A DNA stretch of 64,000 nucleotides from Oehlia diaphana (lineage: Eukaryota > Glomeromycota > Glomeromycetes > Glomerales > Glomeraceae), in assembly GCA_003833135.1 (NCBI GenBank), contig QZLH01000214.1:62818-126817 (forward strand). Reading direction: 5' to 3'. The notes below the pieces were generated by a model. The model was not told the origin of the DNA, did not search any database, and worked only from the letters and a program-made list of their open reading frames with translations. Below are positions 10,122-22,908 of this stretch, piece after piece. The position numbers and the translations under genes are program-made. Numbering within the stretch: position 1 is the first letter of the stretch; each line of letters begins with the position of its first letter.

Positions 10122-11719
10122 ATGGATTCACAAACTTTACAAATAACTGAAGGTTCTGATCAATTGACTATATGTTGATATTTATAAAATTACAATTAAA
10201 ATATTTGTTTTCCTGTTGATAGATGAAGCTGCTTTGTATGATAGACAGATAAGACTATGGGGCTTGGAAGCTCAACAACGGTAACTCTAAAATTTCATTA
10301 AAAATTTTGGTTTCTAATTAAATAGACTTTTAAATTGATTTTATTTATAATTATAATTATAAAAGAATGCGTAATTCTTCGATTCTTATAAGTGGAATAA
10401 GAGGGCTAAGTAATGAAGTATGCAAGAATCTCGTATTAGCCGGTGTTGGTTCGGTTACAATCATTGATCACAATATTGTTACGGAAGAAGATTTGGGTGC
10501 ACAATTCTTAATAACAGAACAGGATCTTGGAAAGAATGTAATTAAACATGAATTACTTATTCTCTTTATGCTAAGTTGTATAACTTGTAGATAAAATTTG
10601 CTAATTTATAACAACTTCATCAAGAGGGCATTGGCTTCAGCTAATGGTGTTAGACATTTGAATCCTCGTGTAGTTGTAAAAACTGATACGGATGACATAC
10701 GCGAAAAGTCCGAGGAATTTTTTGAAAATTACGATTTAATATGTCTTACAGATAGTGATCCTGATACTATGGTAGGACTAGATTCTTAACTTTTTTGTCC
10801 ATTCAACGAATTAAAAAATAGTGCTCATTTTGTGAAATAGATTCACGTAGATCGTATTTGCCGAAAATATAACAAAAAGTTCTATTCGGCTTGTACTTAT
10901 GGTTTCTTTGGATATATATTCAGTGATCTAAATCATCATGACTATATACAGTAAGTCACGTGTATGCTTATTTGTGCTTGTGACTTAAAAAAGTTAACTG
11001 TTTAACTATATAGGGAGAAAAAAACGGTTGTACCGAGCAAGGAAGAACCCGAAATAACACGATCAAAGAAAAATGAGGAATTTGTGAGCTTAGAAACAGC
11101 TTTGTCAAAAAATGACTGGGATCAGATTTCCGTTAAGAAACTAAATAAAATTTCCCGTGTATTTTGGAGCGTACTAAGTAAGTGATTAATTACATAATTG
11201 TGCACACTTTTCATTATTGATGCATAAATTAGTAAATCAATTTTTGTATAATGCAGTCTTATGGAAATTTCAACAGGAAGAAAAAAGATTACCCACAGCT
11301 AATGAAATTGATATGGCAAAATTAAAATCATTAAAAGATTCATTATTTACTTCGAATAATATTAACGTGTCAACTGTTACTGATGAATTTCTTCGGTAAG
11401 CTCTCTATTTAATCATTGAAATCGATTTGCGAACATAGGCTTATTCAATAGTTATTGCAATTAAGGACATTTATTCTGAGTATAACAGCGGAATTATCGC
11501 CCGTATGCGCTATTCTTGGAGGTATATTAGCTCAGGATATCCTTAATACGTTATCACAAAGGGAATTACCTATCAACAATTTCTTTCTTTGTGATGGTAT
11601 TGAAGGCAAGTATTTCCAAATTAGTATTTTTTTAAAAAAAAGAAACCATATTAATTTGACGCATATTTTTAGGTTCTGGGGTGATATATCAAGTAGAACC
11701 GGGAAAGAAAATTCCTTAA
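10122..11719 (+). CDS. AOS1: SUMO-activating enzyme subunit Aos1 (SAE1)
   Basis: Smaller subunit of the heterodimeric SUMO E1 (Aos1-Uba2), which adenylates SUMO in the nucleus. Nine exons were traced: 10122-10152, 10223-10280, 10366-10537, 10625-10771, 10841-10950, 11014-11177, 11257-11395, 11466-11605, 11673-11719; together 335 residues, near the 346 of human SAE1. Marks are LYDRQIRLWGLEAQQRMR at the N-terminus, the Rossmann stretch GIRGLSNEVCKNLVLAG, VTIIDHNIVTEEDLGAQF, GKNRALAS, LNPRVVVKTDTDD and the late ELSPVCAILGGILAQDIL. It lacks the catalytic Cys domain, as expected for this subunit. The first donor (GTTCTG) is unusual and an alternative nearby donor is possible. The last intron has a GC donor. 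Its 3' end faces RRP7. Confidence 0.95.
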
Positions 11720-11834
11720 GTAATGAATTGCGATCGAGAAAAATATAAGTTTCAAAAAACAAAAAAAAACGAGTTCAGATTTAATAAACTACAAGATGCT
11801 ATATATATACACATAAATTTCTCAATTAATATAA

Positions 11835-13145
11835 TTAATATGGTTTAAATCTTCTTGCGGCCTTAAGTTTAGCGATCTTTTCTTTGTCTTCCTCGAACTT
11901 TTTGCGAAGATCGATTAGTTCTTAAAATGAAAATGAAAAATAAAGTTATAATGGTATGCAAAAATAAGCGTTTATAAGAAATAAATTTCATATTTACTAT
12001 TTCGTTTTGTTTCACGCATTTGGAATCGATAAAAGTCTGTCAATTCTTTATTCTTTGGCTTCAAATTCTTAATTTCCTCTGGTTTAGCAGCTGTTACGGT
12101 GATTGTACCATCCGTATTAGCACTACGTCTTCCAACTCTTGTTACCATGATAAATCCATCCTCGTCTGGTTGATTGAGTTTGGCTTCTAAAGCTTTATGT
12201 CGTTCTAATTCAGCTTCTTCAAACTTACGCATATATTCATCAACTTCTTCTTGAAGTTTTATTTGACCTGGACGATGTAATCTATAATCTTGTAACCACC
12301 CTAAATATATATTAATAAAATTATTAAATAAAAATAAAAACAGTCGATATATACGTGAAAAAAAGAATATTACTAGATAATCCCAATGATGGAATTTCAA
12401 CAACATCTTTAATAGTCCATATTCTCTTCTTTTGAGTCATTTTAAGAGCTTTTTTCAATCCTTCTGAATTTTGAAATACAATATGAGCAGAAGAATCTGG
12501 TATCAACAATTTTCTTAAGCCACCTTCCTCAAAATTTCTAATTACATTCTTCTCAATTCCCCCTTGCATATTTGACTTTCTCTTTTTCTTTTTTTTAGAT
12601 TTTTTTCCTTGCTGTATTGATTCATTTTCATTTAATCCATTATTATTTTCACCTTCATTATTATCACTTCCATTAACAATATTAGTTAAAAATTCATCAT
12701 CTTTAATAACTTCATTAAATATAATTCTATCGATCTTTCCGCATTCTTGAAACAAATGTTTAATATGTGCTTCTGTTGAATCTATTGGTAAATTTGAAAT
12801 AAACAGAGTATTGTTGGGAGGTAAGTGTTTATCTTTATCATCATTATTAGTATTACGTGACTCGTGACTCTTAAAATAACAATAATGAATTGAGGTAAAA
12901 GTAGAAAGATCAGATGAATTTGAATCAAAAATAGTTTTTTGTGAAGACATTTCAATCGGAAGTATTTTAAATCCTGTATTAGAAAGTTCTTCTAATGGTG
13001 GTAATCGGACTTCTTCATCTATACTACTATTAGTTGTCTCATCATGAATCTGTTGATTAGTTGAAGAAGTTCCTTTTTGCTTTTCATTATTATTGTTATA
13101 AGACTCGTTGCTAGTAGTTCGAGATTGTTTTTTTTTCTTAGGCAT
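11835..13145 (-). CDS. RRP7: Ribosomal RNA-processing protein 7 (Rrp7)
   Basis: Nucleolar protein of the small-subunit processome, needed for 18S rRNA maturation (UTP-C/CURI-associated in yeast). Three exons (12374-13145, 11998-12300, 11835-11920) give 386 residues. An RNA-recognition-like fold starts at NTLFISNLPIDSTEAHIKHL (about residue 110), interrupted by a low-complexity Asn-rich and Lys-rich insert (KKSKKKKKRKS). The C-terminus is diagnostic: DGFIMVTRVGRR, DFYRFQMRETKR and LRKKFEEDKEKIAKLKAARR, ending FKPY, which is the conserved Rrp7 tail with basic helix. The N-terminal 90 residues are low complexity. Neighbours: convergent with AOS1 (115 bases apart), divergent from fibrillarin, another rRNA-maturation factor. 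Confidence 0.93.
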
Positions 13146-13353
13146 ATTGTAATAAAATTTTTCTGATAATCAGGATAAAAAATTCTCGATATTTCATATC
13201 AGATTTCACGTGACATTTTTTTTTTTTTTTTTTTGATAAACTGTTGTTGTTTTGTATCATTCACCATTGACCTAGTTTTCGTTTTAAAGTCTATAAATAC
13301 CCTTCATTTGATTTAAAAGTCTCTCATTAAGTAGATTTGGGATACAAATTAAA
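13146..13353. promoter_or_regulatory. Bidirectional promoter of RRP7 and NOP1
   Basis: The 208 bases between the starts of two nucleolar genes must hold both promoters. They include an 18-base T run at about 13217-13234 and a TATAAA-like TCTATAAATACC at about 13290, roughly 60 bases before the fibrillarin ATG. Shared control of the pair is a reasonable inference because both products act on pre-rRNA. Confidence 0.5.
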
Positions 13354-14675
13354 ATGGCTTGTAAGTAAAATAATTTTATCTCGGATATTATCAAATTTTC
13401 TTATTATTATATTACAATATAAAAGTTACAAATAGAGGACGAGGCGGTGGTAATCGCGGTGGTCGTCCGTTTAATAGAGGCGGTAGAGGCGGTGGACGCG
13501 GTGGTGGTGCAAATTTTGGTAAAGAATTTTTTTGTACAGTTGATTTAATGAAACTTAACATATATGAATTTATGTTTAAATTATTTGCAATTGCAATTCG
13601 ATAAATGTAAAGGTACTCGCGGTGGTAAGAATATTTATATTGATTGCATTTTTTTTTTGAAAAATAAATAAATAAAATTAATAAAATTGATCTAAATTAG
13701 GAAGTGTTCAAAAACGCGGTTTCCGTGGCGGTGGCCGTGGCGGCGGTGGTGGTGGTGGTGGTGGTGGTGGTGGTGGAAGAGGTCGTGGTGGAAAAAGTGG
13801 TAGGGGAGGATCTAGAGGAGGATCAAGAGTTATAATCGAACCACACAGACATAAAGGTAATTATTCTATAAAAATGCTGACTCAAATCTATCCTTTAATA
13901 ACATAATTCATTGCTTCTTTTTTATTAGGTATTTTCGTTGCTCGTGGTAAAGAAGATCTTCTTGTCACAAAAAATCTTGTAAGTGGGGAATCTGTTTATG
14001 GAGAAAAGAGAATTTCAGTAGAAGGACCAGATGGTGTCAAAATCGAATATCGAGTTTGGAATCCATTCAGATCAAAGTTAGCTGCCGGTATTCTTGGTGG
14101 TGTTGAAGATATTTTTATTGCTCCTGACAAAAAAGTTTTGTACCTTGGTGCAGCTTCAGGGACTACGGTATCTCATGTAGCTGATATTGTTGGTCCAGTA
14201 TGTATTTATTATTCTTTTCTTTGAAATGTGTATTTGAAATAATGTCTAATGGTTAATATTTATATTATAGGAAGGTATAGTATATGCTGTTGAGTTTTCT
14301 CATCGGTCAGGACGTGATCTTATTAATGTGGCAAAGAAACGTACAAATGTTATACCCATTATTGAAGATGCTCGACATCCACACAAATACAGAATGTTAG
14401 TTGGTATGGTAGATGTTATCTTTGCTGATGTTGCACAACCTGATCAAGCACGTATTATAACATTGAATGCACATCATTATTTAAAGAATAATGGATATAT
14501 TGTCATATCTATCAAAGCAAATTGCATTGATTCTACGGCAAAAGCTGAATCAGTTTTTGCAAGTGAAGTATCGAAATTAAAATTACAGCGTATAAAACCT
14601 ATAGAGCAAATTACTCTTGAACCGTATGAGCGTGATCATGCTCTTGTTATTGGAAAATATATACGTTCAAAATAG
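13354..14675 (+). CDS. NOP1: Fibrillarin, box C/D snoRNP 2'-O-methyltransferase
   Basis: Nucleolar SAM-dependent methyltransferase that, guided by C/D snoRNAs, methylates rRNA ribose 2'-OH groups. Six exons (13354-13364, 13436-13518, 13613-13624, 13701-13856, 13929-14197, 14271-14675) give 311 residues, the usual length. The N-terminal 80 or so residues are a Gly/Arg-rich GAR domain with an uninterrupted glycine run encoded by GGT repeats at about 13740-13775. The methyltransferase domain follows: [35 protein letters not shown], the SAM-binding [65 protein letters not shown] and FVISIKAN-like [10 protein letters not shown]. The first coding exon is 11 bases and the third only 12 bases. Confidence 0.96.
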
Positions 14676-15366
14676 AGAGAGTCTCGTGGAGGTTAAGTTA
14701 TTTGAATAACTTTCTTAAAATTTAGTAATTTTTTTTCGTTTATTATTAAAATTACAATTTAGCATTATATGAATAAAGTAAAATTAATAAGTGAATCACA
14801 ATTTTAAGGTTTTTGCTATTTACAAATTGTTGGTTTTCTTTACCAAATTTCTAATTATTTACAAATTAATACAGATGAAATATATCACCTAAAATATTAT
14901 TTCAACAAAATTAATATATATATATATATATATATTACTTTTTCTATAAATTTACGTTATATTTGATATTGTTATCAACTACATAATTGCCCAAAATAAC
15001 AAATAATAAAATACAATAAAAAATTGGTCTGCAAAATATTGAAATAACGAAATAAAATTATGTTTTAAATACAATATCCTTTGAATTTAATGATTACTAA
15101 TTAAGAATTTCTGATATAAAAATAAAATATAAAAAATATATACAAGATAATTATGATAGGAAACAAATTCGTATCAAGCAATATATGTCTAATAATGATG
15201 AGGTTCGTTCAGTAAGTAATTGATGTCAAGCTTTGCCTTTATCCTTTCAAGAAGCTTCCGGTTCGACTCGGTCCGTTCTTCAGCAATTTATTCAACATAT
15301 AAACAAAGTTTTATGACCAGATTCGGGCATCAAATAATCTTTTTTTGAGGTCAATTCCAACCTATT
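14676..15366. other. Convergent 3' intergenic region
   Basis: About 690 bases between the end of fibrillarin and the end of the leftward coiled-coil gene. It contains a (TA)n stretch at about 14910-14935. The region from 15180 to 15366 is less AT-rich and is probably the 3' untranslated region of the leftward gene. No coding signal found. Confidence 0.45.
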
Positions 15367-18300
15367 TCATGAGCTTACGGTTCCATTCTGAAGTTTTTCA
15401 TCTCTTATGCATTTCATATAGACAGACTGATCATTTACCATGTCTTCAAATCGCCTCTTTCGGTAAAGTTCTGCCTCTGCAGCAGCAATCTTATCCTCCA
15501 ATTCGCGAATCGCTCGTCCTATTGCAATTTTGGATGTTGCCACTTCGCGAATATGTTGAATAGTTTTTGCGTCGCGCCTATCCCTTTCGTTAGAAAGGTC
15601 AACAAGCTTCTGCCTTTTATGAACACGCTCTTCTTCAAGAATTTGATGACGTAAATCCTCAATTTGACATTTTCGTACCGTTTCTTGCATCTTTGCAAGT
15701 TCGGCCTGAATCTTTTTGTTACGCTCTTTCTCCCTGGTCCTACGACGAAGTTCACTGTATGATAAACCCTTCTTACTGCGTTGAATAGAAGAAGATCGCA
15801 GGGCAGTTGATGGGTTTGTAGATTCTTCGAAAGGAGTGAAATATGTTTCAACATTTTCTTCGTCGCTCTCTTTTTCATCATATACGTCTTCTTCAGCCGG
15901 GGAAAACTTTCCTCTTTGTTCCCGCCAACTCGAGATCTCTGCGTCAGAAGGTGGGGTCCAGCCCATTTCTTCTTGGATTTTCTTTCGGGCCACCTTTCTA
16001 GCTTCTCGAAGAAGCTCTTCATCTTCTAGTTCGCGAAGGCGTTTTTTCACAACCTAAAAGTGATAAAGCTTTAATATTAAGTACATATAATAAATACAAT
16101 AAATAATAACTAATAATTATTACTTTTTCTTGACGGCTTTCTTGTTTGGCCATTAACTTAGCCACGTATGCTTCATGCGTACTACGTGCCCGTTCGTACT
16201 CGTAAAGTCGTTCTTCGCGTGATTCCGAGGGCTCAATTGGGAAATATTCAGGATGTTCGAGCCGAAATAGACGTTCAGCAGGAGTATCAAGGTCTATCAC
16301 TGAGTCAAGTTCGTTAAGAACTTTAGTAATTGAATTTGCGCGGTTCGCGTCGAAAATTGACAGACGATCCTTTCGTCTCCGTGAATGTTCTGTCTCAGGT
16401 TTACTATCATTCTTTATTTTTGTCGGAGCCCTTTTAAAGGTAGCTTTTCGCTTAAGGGAAACCTCTCGTCGCGATTGAGGAGGTGAAGATCTAAAGACCT
16501 CGTCGCGCAAATCGCAGATTGTTGTGAATCTAATTAATTTTACAAATAGTTAGAAAAAGGGCAGAACTAAAATCAATTATTAATAAAAAAATTACTGCAC
16601 AAACCGAAAAGCAGGGTCTATTTCCTCCTCTTCCTCCTCTTCCTCTTCCTCCTTCTCCTCTTCCTTCTCCTCCTCCTTCTTCTCTGTATCAATATCCGAT
16701 TTTTCAAATGTATTCGATTTATCAAGTGTATCCTTATCGACGATCTCGTTGTCGTTGTTTCCGTCTGTAATGGGTTGTTCCTCATATTGAACGGGAGTAA
16801 CCTCGGAAGTCTTTATAATCTGATTTAATAACGGTACGACAGGAACGGAAGGGAAATCTTCAATCACTTGAACTACTTTCGCATCAACGTCACGAGGCTC
16901 GTCCCTTTCATGTGTCAAATCGTTTCCAAGTTTTAATCCGGATTTGTTATCTTCCTCCACATTATCTAAAACTCGCGGGGTTTCCTGGTAAACGGTTAAA
17001 GATTCAACCTTGGACTCGACTCTGGCTGAGATTTTTGTTTCAGCTTTAAAACCGTCATCGAAATAGTCCCATGCTCGAGTCCGTCCTAACGCATTTGATG
17101 GTATTTCGTTTGATGTCTTTGAAATTATTGCATCCTGTACTTGAGCGTAAAGCTTTGTTGTATCAACGAAATCTTTTACTCTCGTTCCTAATTGTTCTAA
17201 TTGTTCTAATTCTTGGGACTTTATATTCACACTCTTTATCTTTTGAGACTAAATTAATAAAAACAAAGAATCATTATTTTTAAAAATTTCCATAGGAAAA
17301 TAAATACTTTTAAGACATACCTTTTGATTTTGTGAAGGTTGTGCGAACCGAAGGGTTCGGTTACGTTTTCTTTCGTTTTCAGTTAGTTTACCTATCTGTG
17401 CAGCTATTAGAAGATAAAATGAATACTTTAATATTAACAAATAAAAAGGCTCAGAGTATAACGAAAAATTACACTATATATACCTTGATCTACAGCGAAG
17501 TCTGATAGCGGATCCATTTTATTTTCTTGAACTACACTATTATCATCCTCAGATGATTGCGTCTCAAATCGAAAGGCTTGATGACTTCCACTATTCGAGA
17601 ATGTATTAAATTTACCTGCTAAATAATTTTGAATGTAAATAAATAAGATTATTAAACCAGGGTAAATGCTAATGCGGCAATTAAAAAGATGGAAATTACC
17701 ATTTATGCCTGATTTGACTGACTGTTGGTCTATGAAACTATTCGCTTGATTATTGCGTATATGTGTCTTTTGTTCGTTAATGAGATTTTCCACGCCAACC
17801 ATGGCCTGCTGGCTTAAATTGGGTGCACTTGATTGATCCATAAGATTTTCATTATCTGATGATTGCATCCCAAACCAAAATTTTTTTGCACTTTCGGGGG
17901 TTTGAGCAGCTATTAAAATTTCTAGATTTAATAAAATTATATGTTGAAATTTTGATCAAATAAAATAAACCTACCACTCATGGTATCAAAATTAAAAATC
18001 GGTTTATTATTACTTGGTGTAAAGTTGTAATTGACTGCATTCGTTAATGTTGGTTGATTAAAACTAAAATTTGATTTTTGGTTAACGTTATAATTTACTT
18101 TGCTGCTTGAACCTATTTGTGCAAAATCGGAATTGTTGTTTGCATATCCATGTTTTTTAGCACGTCGGATAACAGACTTTTCATCTGACTTTTTTAAAGC
18201 TTCGTCATCAGTCATACCTTCTCTTGGTAGGTCTATAAAAGATAATGCTTTTATTAGTAAAATTATAAAAATATTAGTACATATTAGTACATAAAGAGAA

Positions 18301-18409
18301 AACAAAGAACACCTGGTAAAGGTTTAGAATTATCTTCCACGTCAGGGGACCACATAACAGTTTTTTTCTGACCTTGTCTTCTTATCCCGCCAAGTACAGA
18401 TCGCAACAT
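15367..18409 (-). CDS. Unrecognised 841-residue coiled-coil protein
   Basis: Eight exons were joined by frame and splice sites: 18313-18409, 17975-18232, 17700-17909, 17484-17615, 17321-17403, 16596-17248, 16124-16529, 15367-16053; 2526 bases. The protein starts MLRSVLGGIRRQGQKKTVMW and continues SPDVEDNSKPLPDLPREGM. Residues about 40-220 are Asn/Ser-rich and disordered with several Phe-containing patches (NFSFNQPTL, IFNFDTM, KKFWFGMQ). A central section holds a Glu/Lys-only run before DPAFRFVQ, then a basic part (RREVSLKRKATFKRAP), RLFRLEHPEYFPIEPSE, and long charged helices to the C-terminus (KKRLRELEDEELLREARK; RRRTREKERNKKIQAELAK), likely coiled coil. No enzyme motif, signal peptide or membrane helix. 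The layout suggests a structural cytoskeletal or spindle-pole/nuclear scaffold, but this is a guess; no family was identified. Confidence 0.75.
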
Positions 18410-19307
18410 GTGTTTGAGTAAAGCTAAACTAAACAAGCATAGATGTACGTTGGGAAACACATCGCAATTAAAACGTAAAATTGGAATAAAAAGATTTTAA
18501 TTTTTTTCTTCATAAAGTCGAACACCGCAATAAAATAGTAATTCTTGTTTCATTCTCAAAAATGTGGACAATTAACCGTAGCAGCAAAAAGAGTATATAC
18601 CTTTTTTAAGAAAATTGATTATGACTTGAAAGAAAGGTGAAAGTTTTTTGAAATGATAAATAAATTACGCAGTATCTGGTGTTTGTGCATGATCACGAAC
18701 TTTTTGTGTACTTAATGGTTACGCAAAAGGTCACGTCTTCACAATCTGCAACTGCAAGGCTGCAACATCATCAAAAAAATCATCGGGGTAAAATTAATTA
18801 ATGATAATGCAGAAAGCCAGAAACCGTCACTGTCATAACGATTATTTTTTCGAATTATGACTCGCAGGTCCTAAGATAATCATTCGCATTCTTACTAAGG
18901 ACCTTTTAGTTGGTACGAACGTGGTCTTATCAATATAATTTATATTAGTTTGCAAGAAAGGATTTAACATTAGTAAATTTCTGTTCCTTTTAATTGTAAT
19001 TCATTTTGCTTAAAAAGAACCACGTGGTGACGATTAGATCCCAACGAAAGGCGAAGGCAAAGACATAGAGATTAACCATCATGCATGTGATTTCATGTTA
19101 TTAGAATCCTTTTTGTAAAGTTACCGCAGTTACTGTGATTATATTCAATCAAATTTCGCCACAAAAAAGGATATGCATACAGTTTTTGTAAAACATTTCA
19201 TCCAATCATAAATAAAAGTTGTCAGATCAACATAAAATTTCGGTATGATTTCCAAATTTGCGAACTTGTATTTAACCGTTTAAAAAATCACTAAAACAAT
19301 AGTGATA
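18410..19307. promoter_or_regulatory. Divergent promoter region, about 900 bases
   Basis: Lies between the start of the leftward coiled-coil gene and the start of USO1. No reading frame or repeat of note. Both promoters should be here; no specific element could be named. Confidence 0.4.
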
Positions 19308-22300
19308 ATGGACTTCTTTAGTAGAAGTTATAAAGGGTTACTGGGAGAAAAAGGTCAACCTCAGTCAGTCGAAGACACTGTTGCAAAATTAGTGGATCGC
19401 GCTTCTAGTTCTACATTGTTGGAAGACAGACGAGCTGCTATTTTAGGTTTAAAAGGCCTTTCAAGAGAATATCGGCAGGTAGAGATATATTTTTTTATAT
19501 TTCCTTTAAAAATATTACTACTAATTAATATTGATGAAAATAGGAAGTTGGAGAAAAAGGAATTGGTGCCCTTTTACATATTTTAAATGAGGATAGGGCA
19601 GATATCGATACGGCAAAAGCTGTTTTAGAAATATTAAATATTTTATGTACACCTGATAGACAGGTAATTAGTTTACTTTTTTCTCTTGATACATGAATTA
19701 TTATAGTATTTTTATTTTTTAATTGTTTGATTTAGGATTCTGCAGCTGATGTGGCCATAAAATTCACAGATGAAATTGTTCAGGTAAACTGAAACTTTTA
19801 ATTTTAACATCTAAATTTAATATTTTTCAATTCTTCAATTGAATCAAATTTTTATTTAATTAGAATTCTGCAAATATAAATTTATTCTTGGATATTTTAC
19901 AAGAGTATGATTTTTATGTTCGTTTTCATGATATACAATTGTTGGGTACATTGTTAGCTATAAGACCAGATCATGTACAGGATTGTGTATTAACTGCTCC
20001 TATGGGAATTTCACGTTTGATGGATTTATTAGGTGACCGAAGAGAAATTATAAGAAATGGCAAGTTAAATATTTTGTGGAGCAAAGTAACTAATGAATTT
20101 CATAATTTCATTAGCTAATTTTAATTTTCTCTATATAGAGGGACTATTATTATTAATATCACTTACTGAAAATAATGCTGATATTCAAAAAATTGTTGCA
20201 TTTGAGAATGCATTTGAAAAACTTTTGGAAATAATTACAGAGGAAGATGGATTAAATGGTGGAATTATTGTTCAGGATTGTTTGCATTTAATTCTCAATT
20301 TATTACGGTATAATGTTTCAAATCAGGTATGAATTAAAATTTTACAATTGTTAGTATTTAAATAGTTTAATTTATTAATTAATTTATTGTATTTTTAGAA
20401 TTTTTTCCGGGAAACAAGCTGTATACAAAAAATTCCTCCATTGTTGAATTTTTCAGCAGAATATCAACATCAAGGATTTGATCTTGAATTTTTGACTCAA
20501 GATTGGCATGAACAGAAAATTGCCAATACTATTGTATTATTAGAATTAATTAAGATATTGGTTGTTCCAAATAATATGAATACGGTGACCAATCAGGTGG
20601 ATTAAATTTTATTCAATTAATTTACTCATAACAAATTTTGATAATAGTGAACTTATTGTAATTTGTTTATTTAGAATGTGATGATTCAGTGTGGAGTGTT
20701 AAAAACAGTTATTGAACTATCTTTGTCTTCAAATGCCCCTTCGATAGTGAAATCCCATGTACGTTTTTCTTTCAGCTCTAAGTTTATTTTTAATTATTAA
20801 CATTGATTCATCTAATTGTAAAATTTTAAATTTAGTCACTTTATGCTTTGGCAGACCTCATAAGAGGGAATCAAAATGGTCAAGAATATTTAGCAAAAAC
20901 AGTTGTTCCTGTTCCACATCCATCTCAATCTAGTGAAAATGATGCAAAGTCGTCTTCCTATGATCAAATTCTTATACCACCACGTCCTGCTGTAATGTCA
21001 CTTATTGTTGTTGCGGTCGGAGCAGAGTATCTAGAAAGTTATTCAACTAGGGCAGCCGCCACTTATGCGTTTGAGGTAGATTCATTAATATTAAAATTAT
21101 TTCATCTTTTGCATTTTTTTTCAATTAATGAACCCTTTATATAATATATATATATATTTTTTTTTAGTCTTACACATTTAATAATATTAATGCACAACTT
21201 GTATTAGCATCAACACTGACACCACCACCCGATGATAATCCTAATTCAGAAATAGTTATAGGTTGAGAAGATTTACAATTTATTAATTTATAATATCATA
21301 TTTTTGAAATAATTATAATTATTTACAATTCTTATTAATCAACGATTTTTTAGCTAAACCTCAATCAGCTGGTTCTTTGTTGCTTTCAGCATTATTAGAA
21401 TGGGAAGATTCGGAGGCAGACCCATATGTTGTTTGGTTTGCTTCGGTAATTTTCTCTCACATTCTTATGAATAATGAAAGATCAAAAGAGTATGCACGAG
21501 GAATATTTTTTGGTGATGGTGATGATAACGGAGAAGAAAATATCACTTTATTGCACACAATTGCTGGAAACTTAATGATGGCAACAAGACAAAATGCAGA
21601 AAGACAAAATGCAGATGTGAGGGTGTTGATAGGATATCTTTGTACTCTTTGCATTTGGTTATGGGACAGTCCAATAAGTGTTAGAGAATTTTTGTCAGAA
21701 AGCGGTCATTTACAAATGGTATCTTTTTAAACATAATGAATAATTATATTTTATTTTTAAACTCTTTAGCTAAATAATATTTTTGTTTTATAGCTAATTA
21801 CATCAATAACTCAATCTTCTGGAGTAGATGCAAGAGTTCAAGGTTTATGTGCATTTTTATTGGGAATATGTTATGAATTTAATCATAATTTAGATCCACA
21901 AATTACAAAGTATGATATCAATCATACGCTTATGTTTCTTCAAAAGATTGAAATTAATAATAAGTAATTATTGTTTTTTAGGTCAACACTTCAACAAATT
22001 TTACTTAATAGAATTGGATATGACCAATTTGTTAATCGTATTACAAGATTAAGAGAATCTCCGCATTTTAAACATGCTTCACAATACTTACAGGTAAATA
22101 ACAGTATTATAAATTATTTTAATGTAATTTGAGGATTAAACATGAATTCACATTAGGTTGTACCAGAGGAAGCAGCAAGAGGCTTACCAGAATTATACTT
22201 TGATTATGCCTTTGTAGAATTTTTTAAAAATAATTATGGTAAGATTATTAAATGTTGGATTTCTCGAAATTTTTAATAACTAATTAATATTTTCTTATTT

Positions 22301-22875
22301 CGTAGAAACAATTCAACGATCTATTAGAGCAGATCCGAATACGAAATCATTTTCAGGACTAAAAGGTTCTTCTGCATTCTTATTTTAATAATAAAATTAT
22401 TTTGATCTAATAATTATTAATTTTTAGGTTCAGATTATCAAGGCGACAATGATTCAACTACAGTAATTGCATCGTATAAAGAAGTTATTCAAGCCCAAGA
22501 GAAAGAATTAAGTCAATTAAAAGAATCAATAAAACAGCTTGAACAACAATTGGAATCACAAGTAAATTGAAAATATTTATTACGTTAATTGAAATGTTTA
22601 AATAGAATTTATTTTTTTTCCTTAATTAACTTGTCATTTAATTATAGAAATTATCAGCGGAGGGACAAATAAGATCATTAAACAACGAAATTGATATTTT
22701 GAAACAAACAATTGAAACTAAAACAGCTAATTGTGCTAATTTGGAAAAAGAACGAGATGATTTATATGATTGTGTTGCCGATCAAGAAGCATCTATTAAA
22801 AAATATAGAGAAAGATTAATAGCATTAAACCAAGAAGTTTCCGATATTGAAGAGGAAGATGATGAAGGAGAGGGA

Positions 22876-22908
<33 letters not shown>

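Noticed and set aside
13519..13928. Intronic C/D snoRNA in the fibrillarin gene
   Set aside because: Introns were read for RTGATGA and CTGA boxes in stem-flanked positions; no matching pair was found.
15519..16022. 167-codon leftward ORF and rightward ORFs at 15345 and 15836
   Set aside because: Alternative frames of the coiled-coil gene's last exon, whose own frame joins seven upstream exons.
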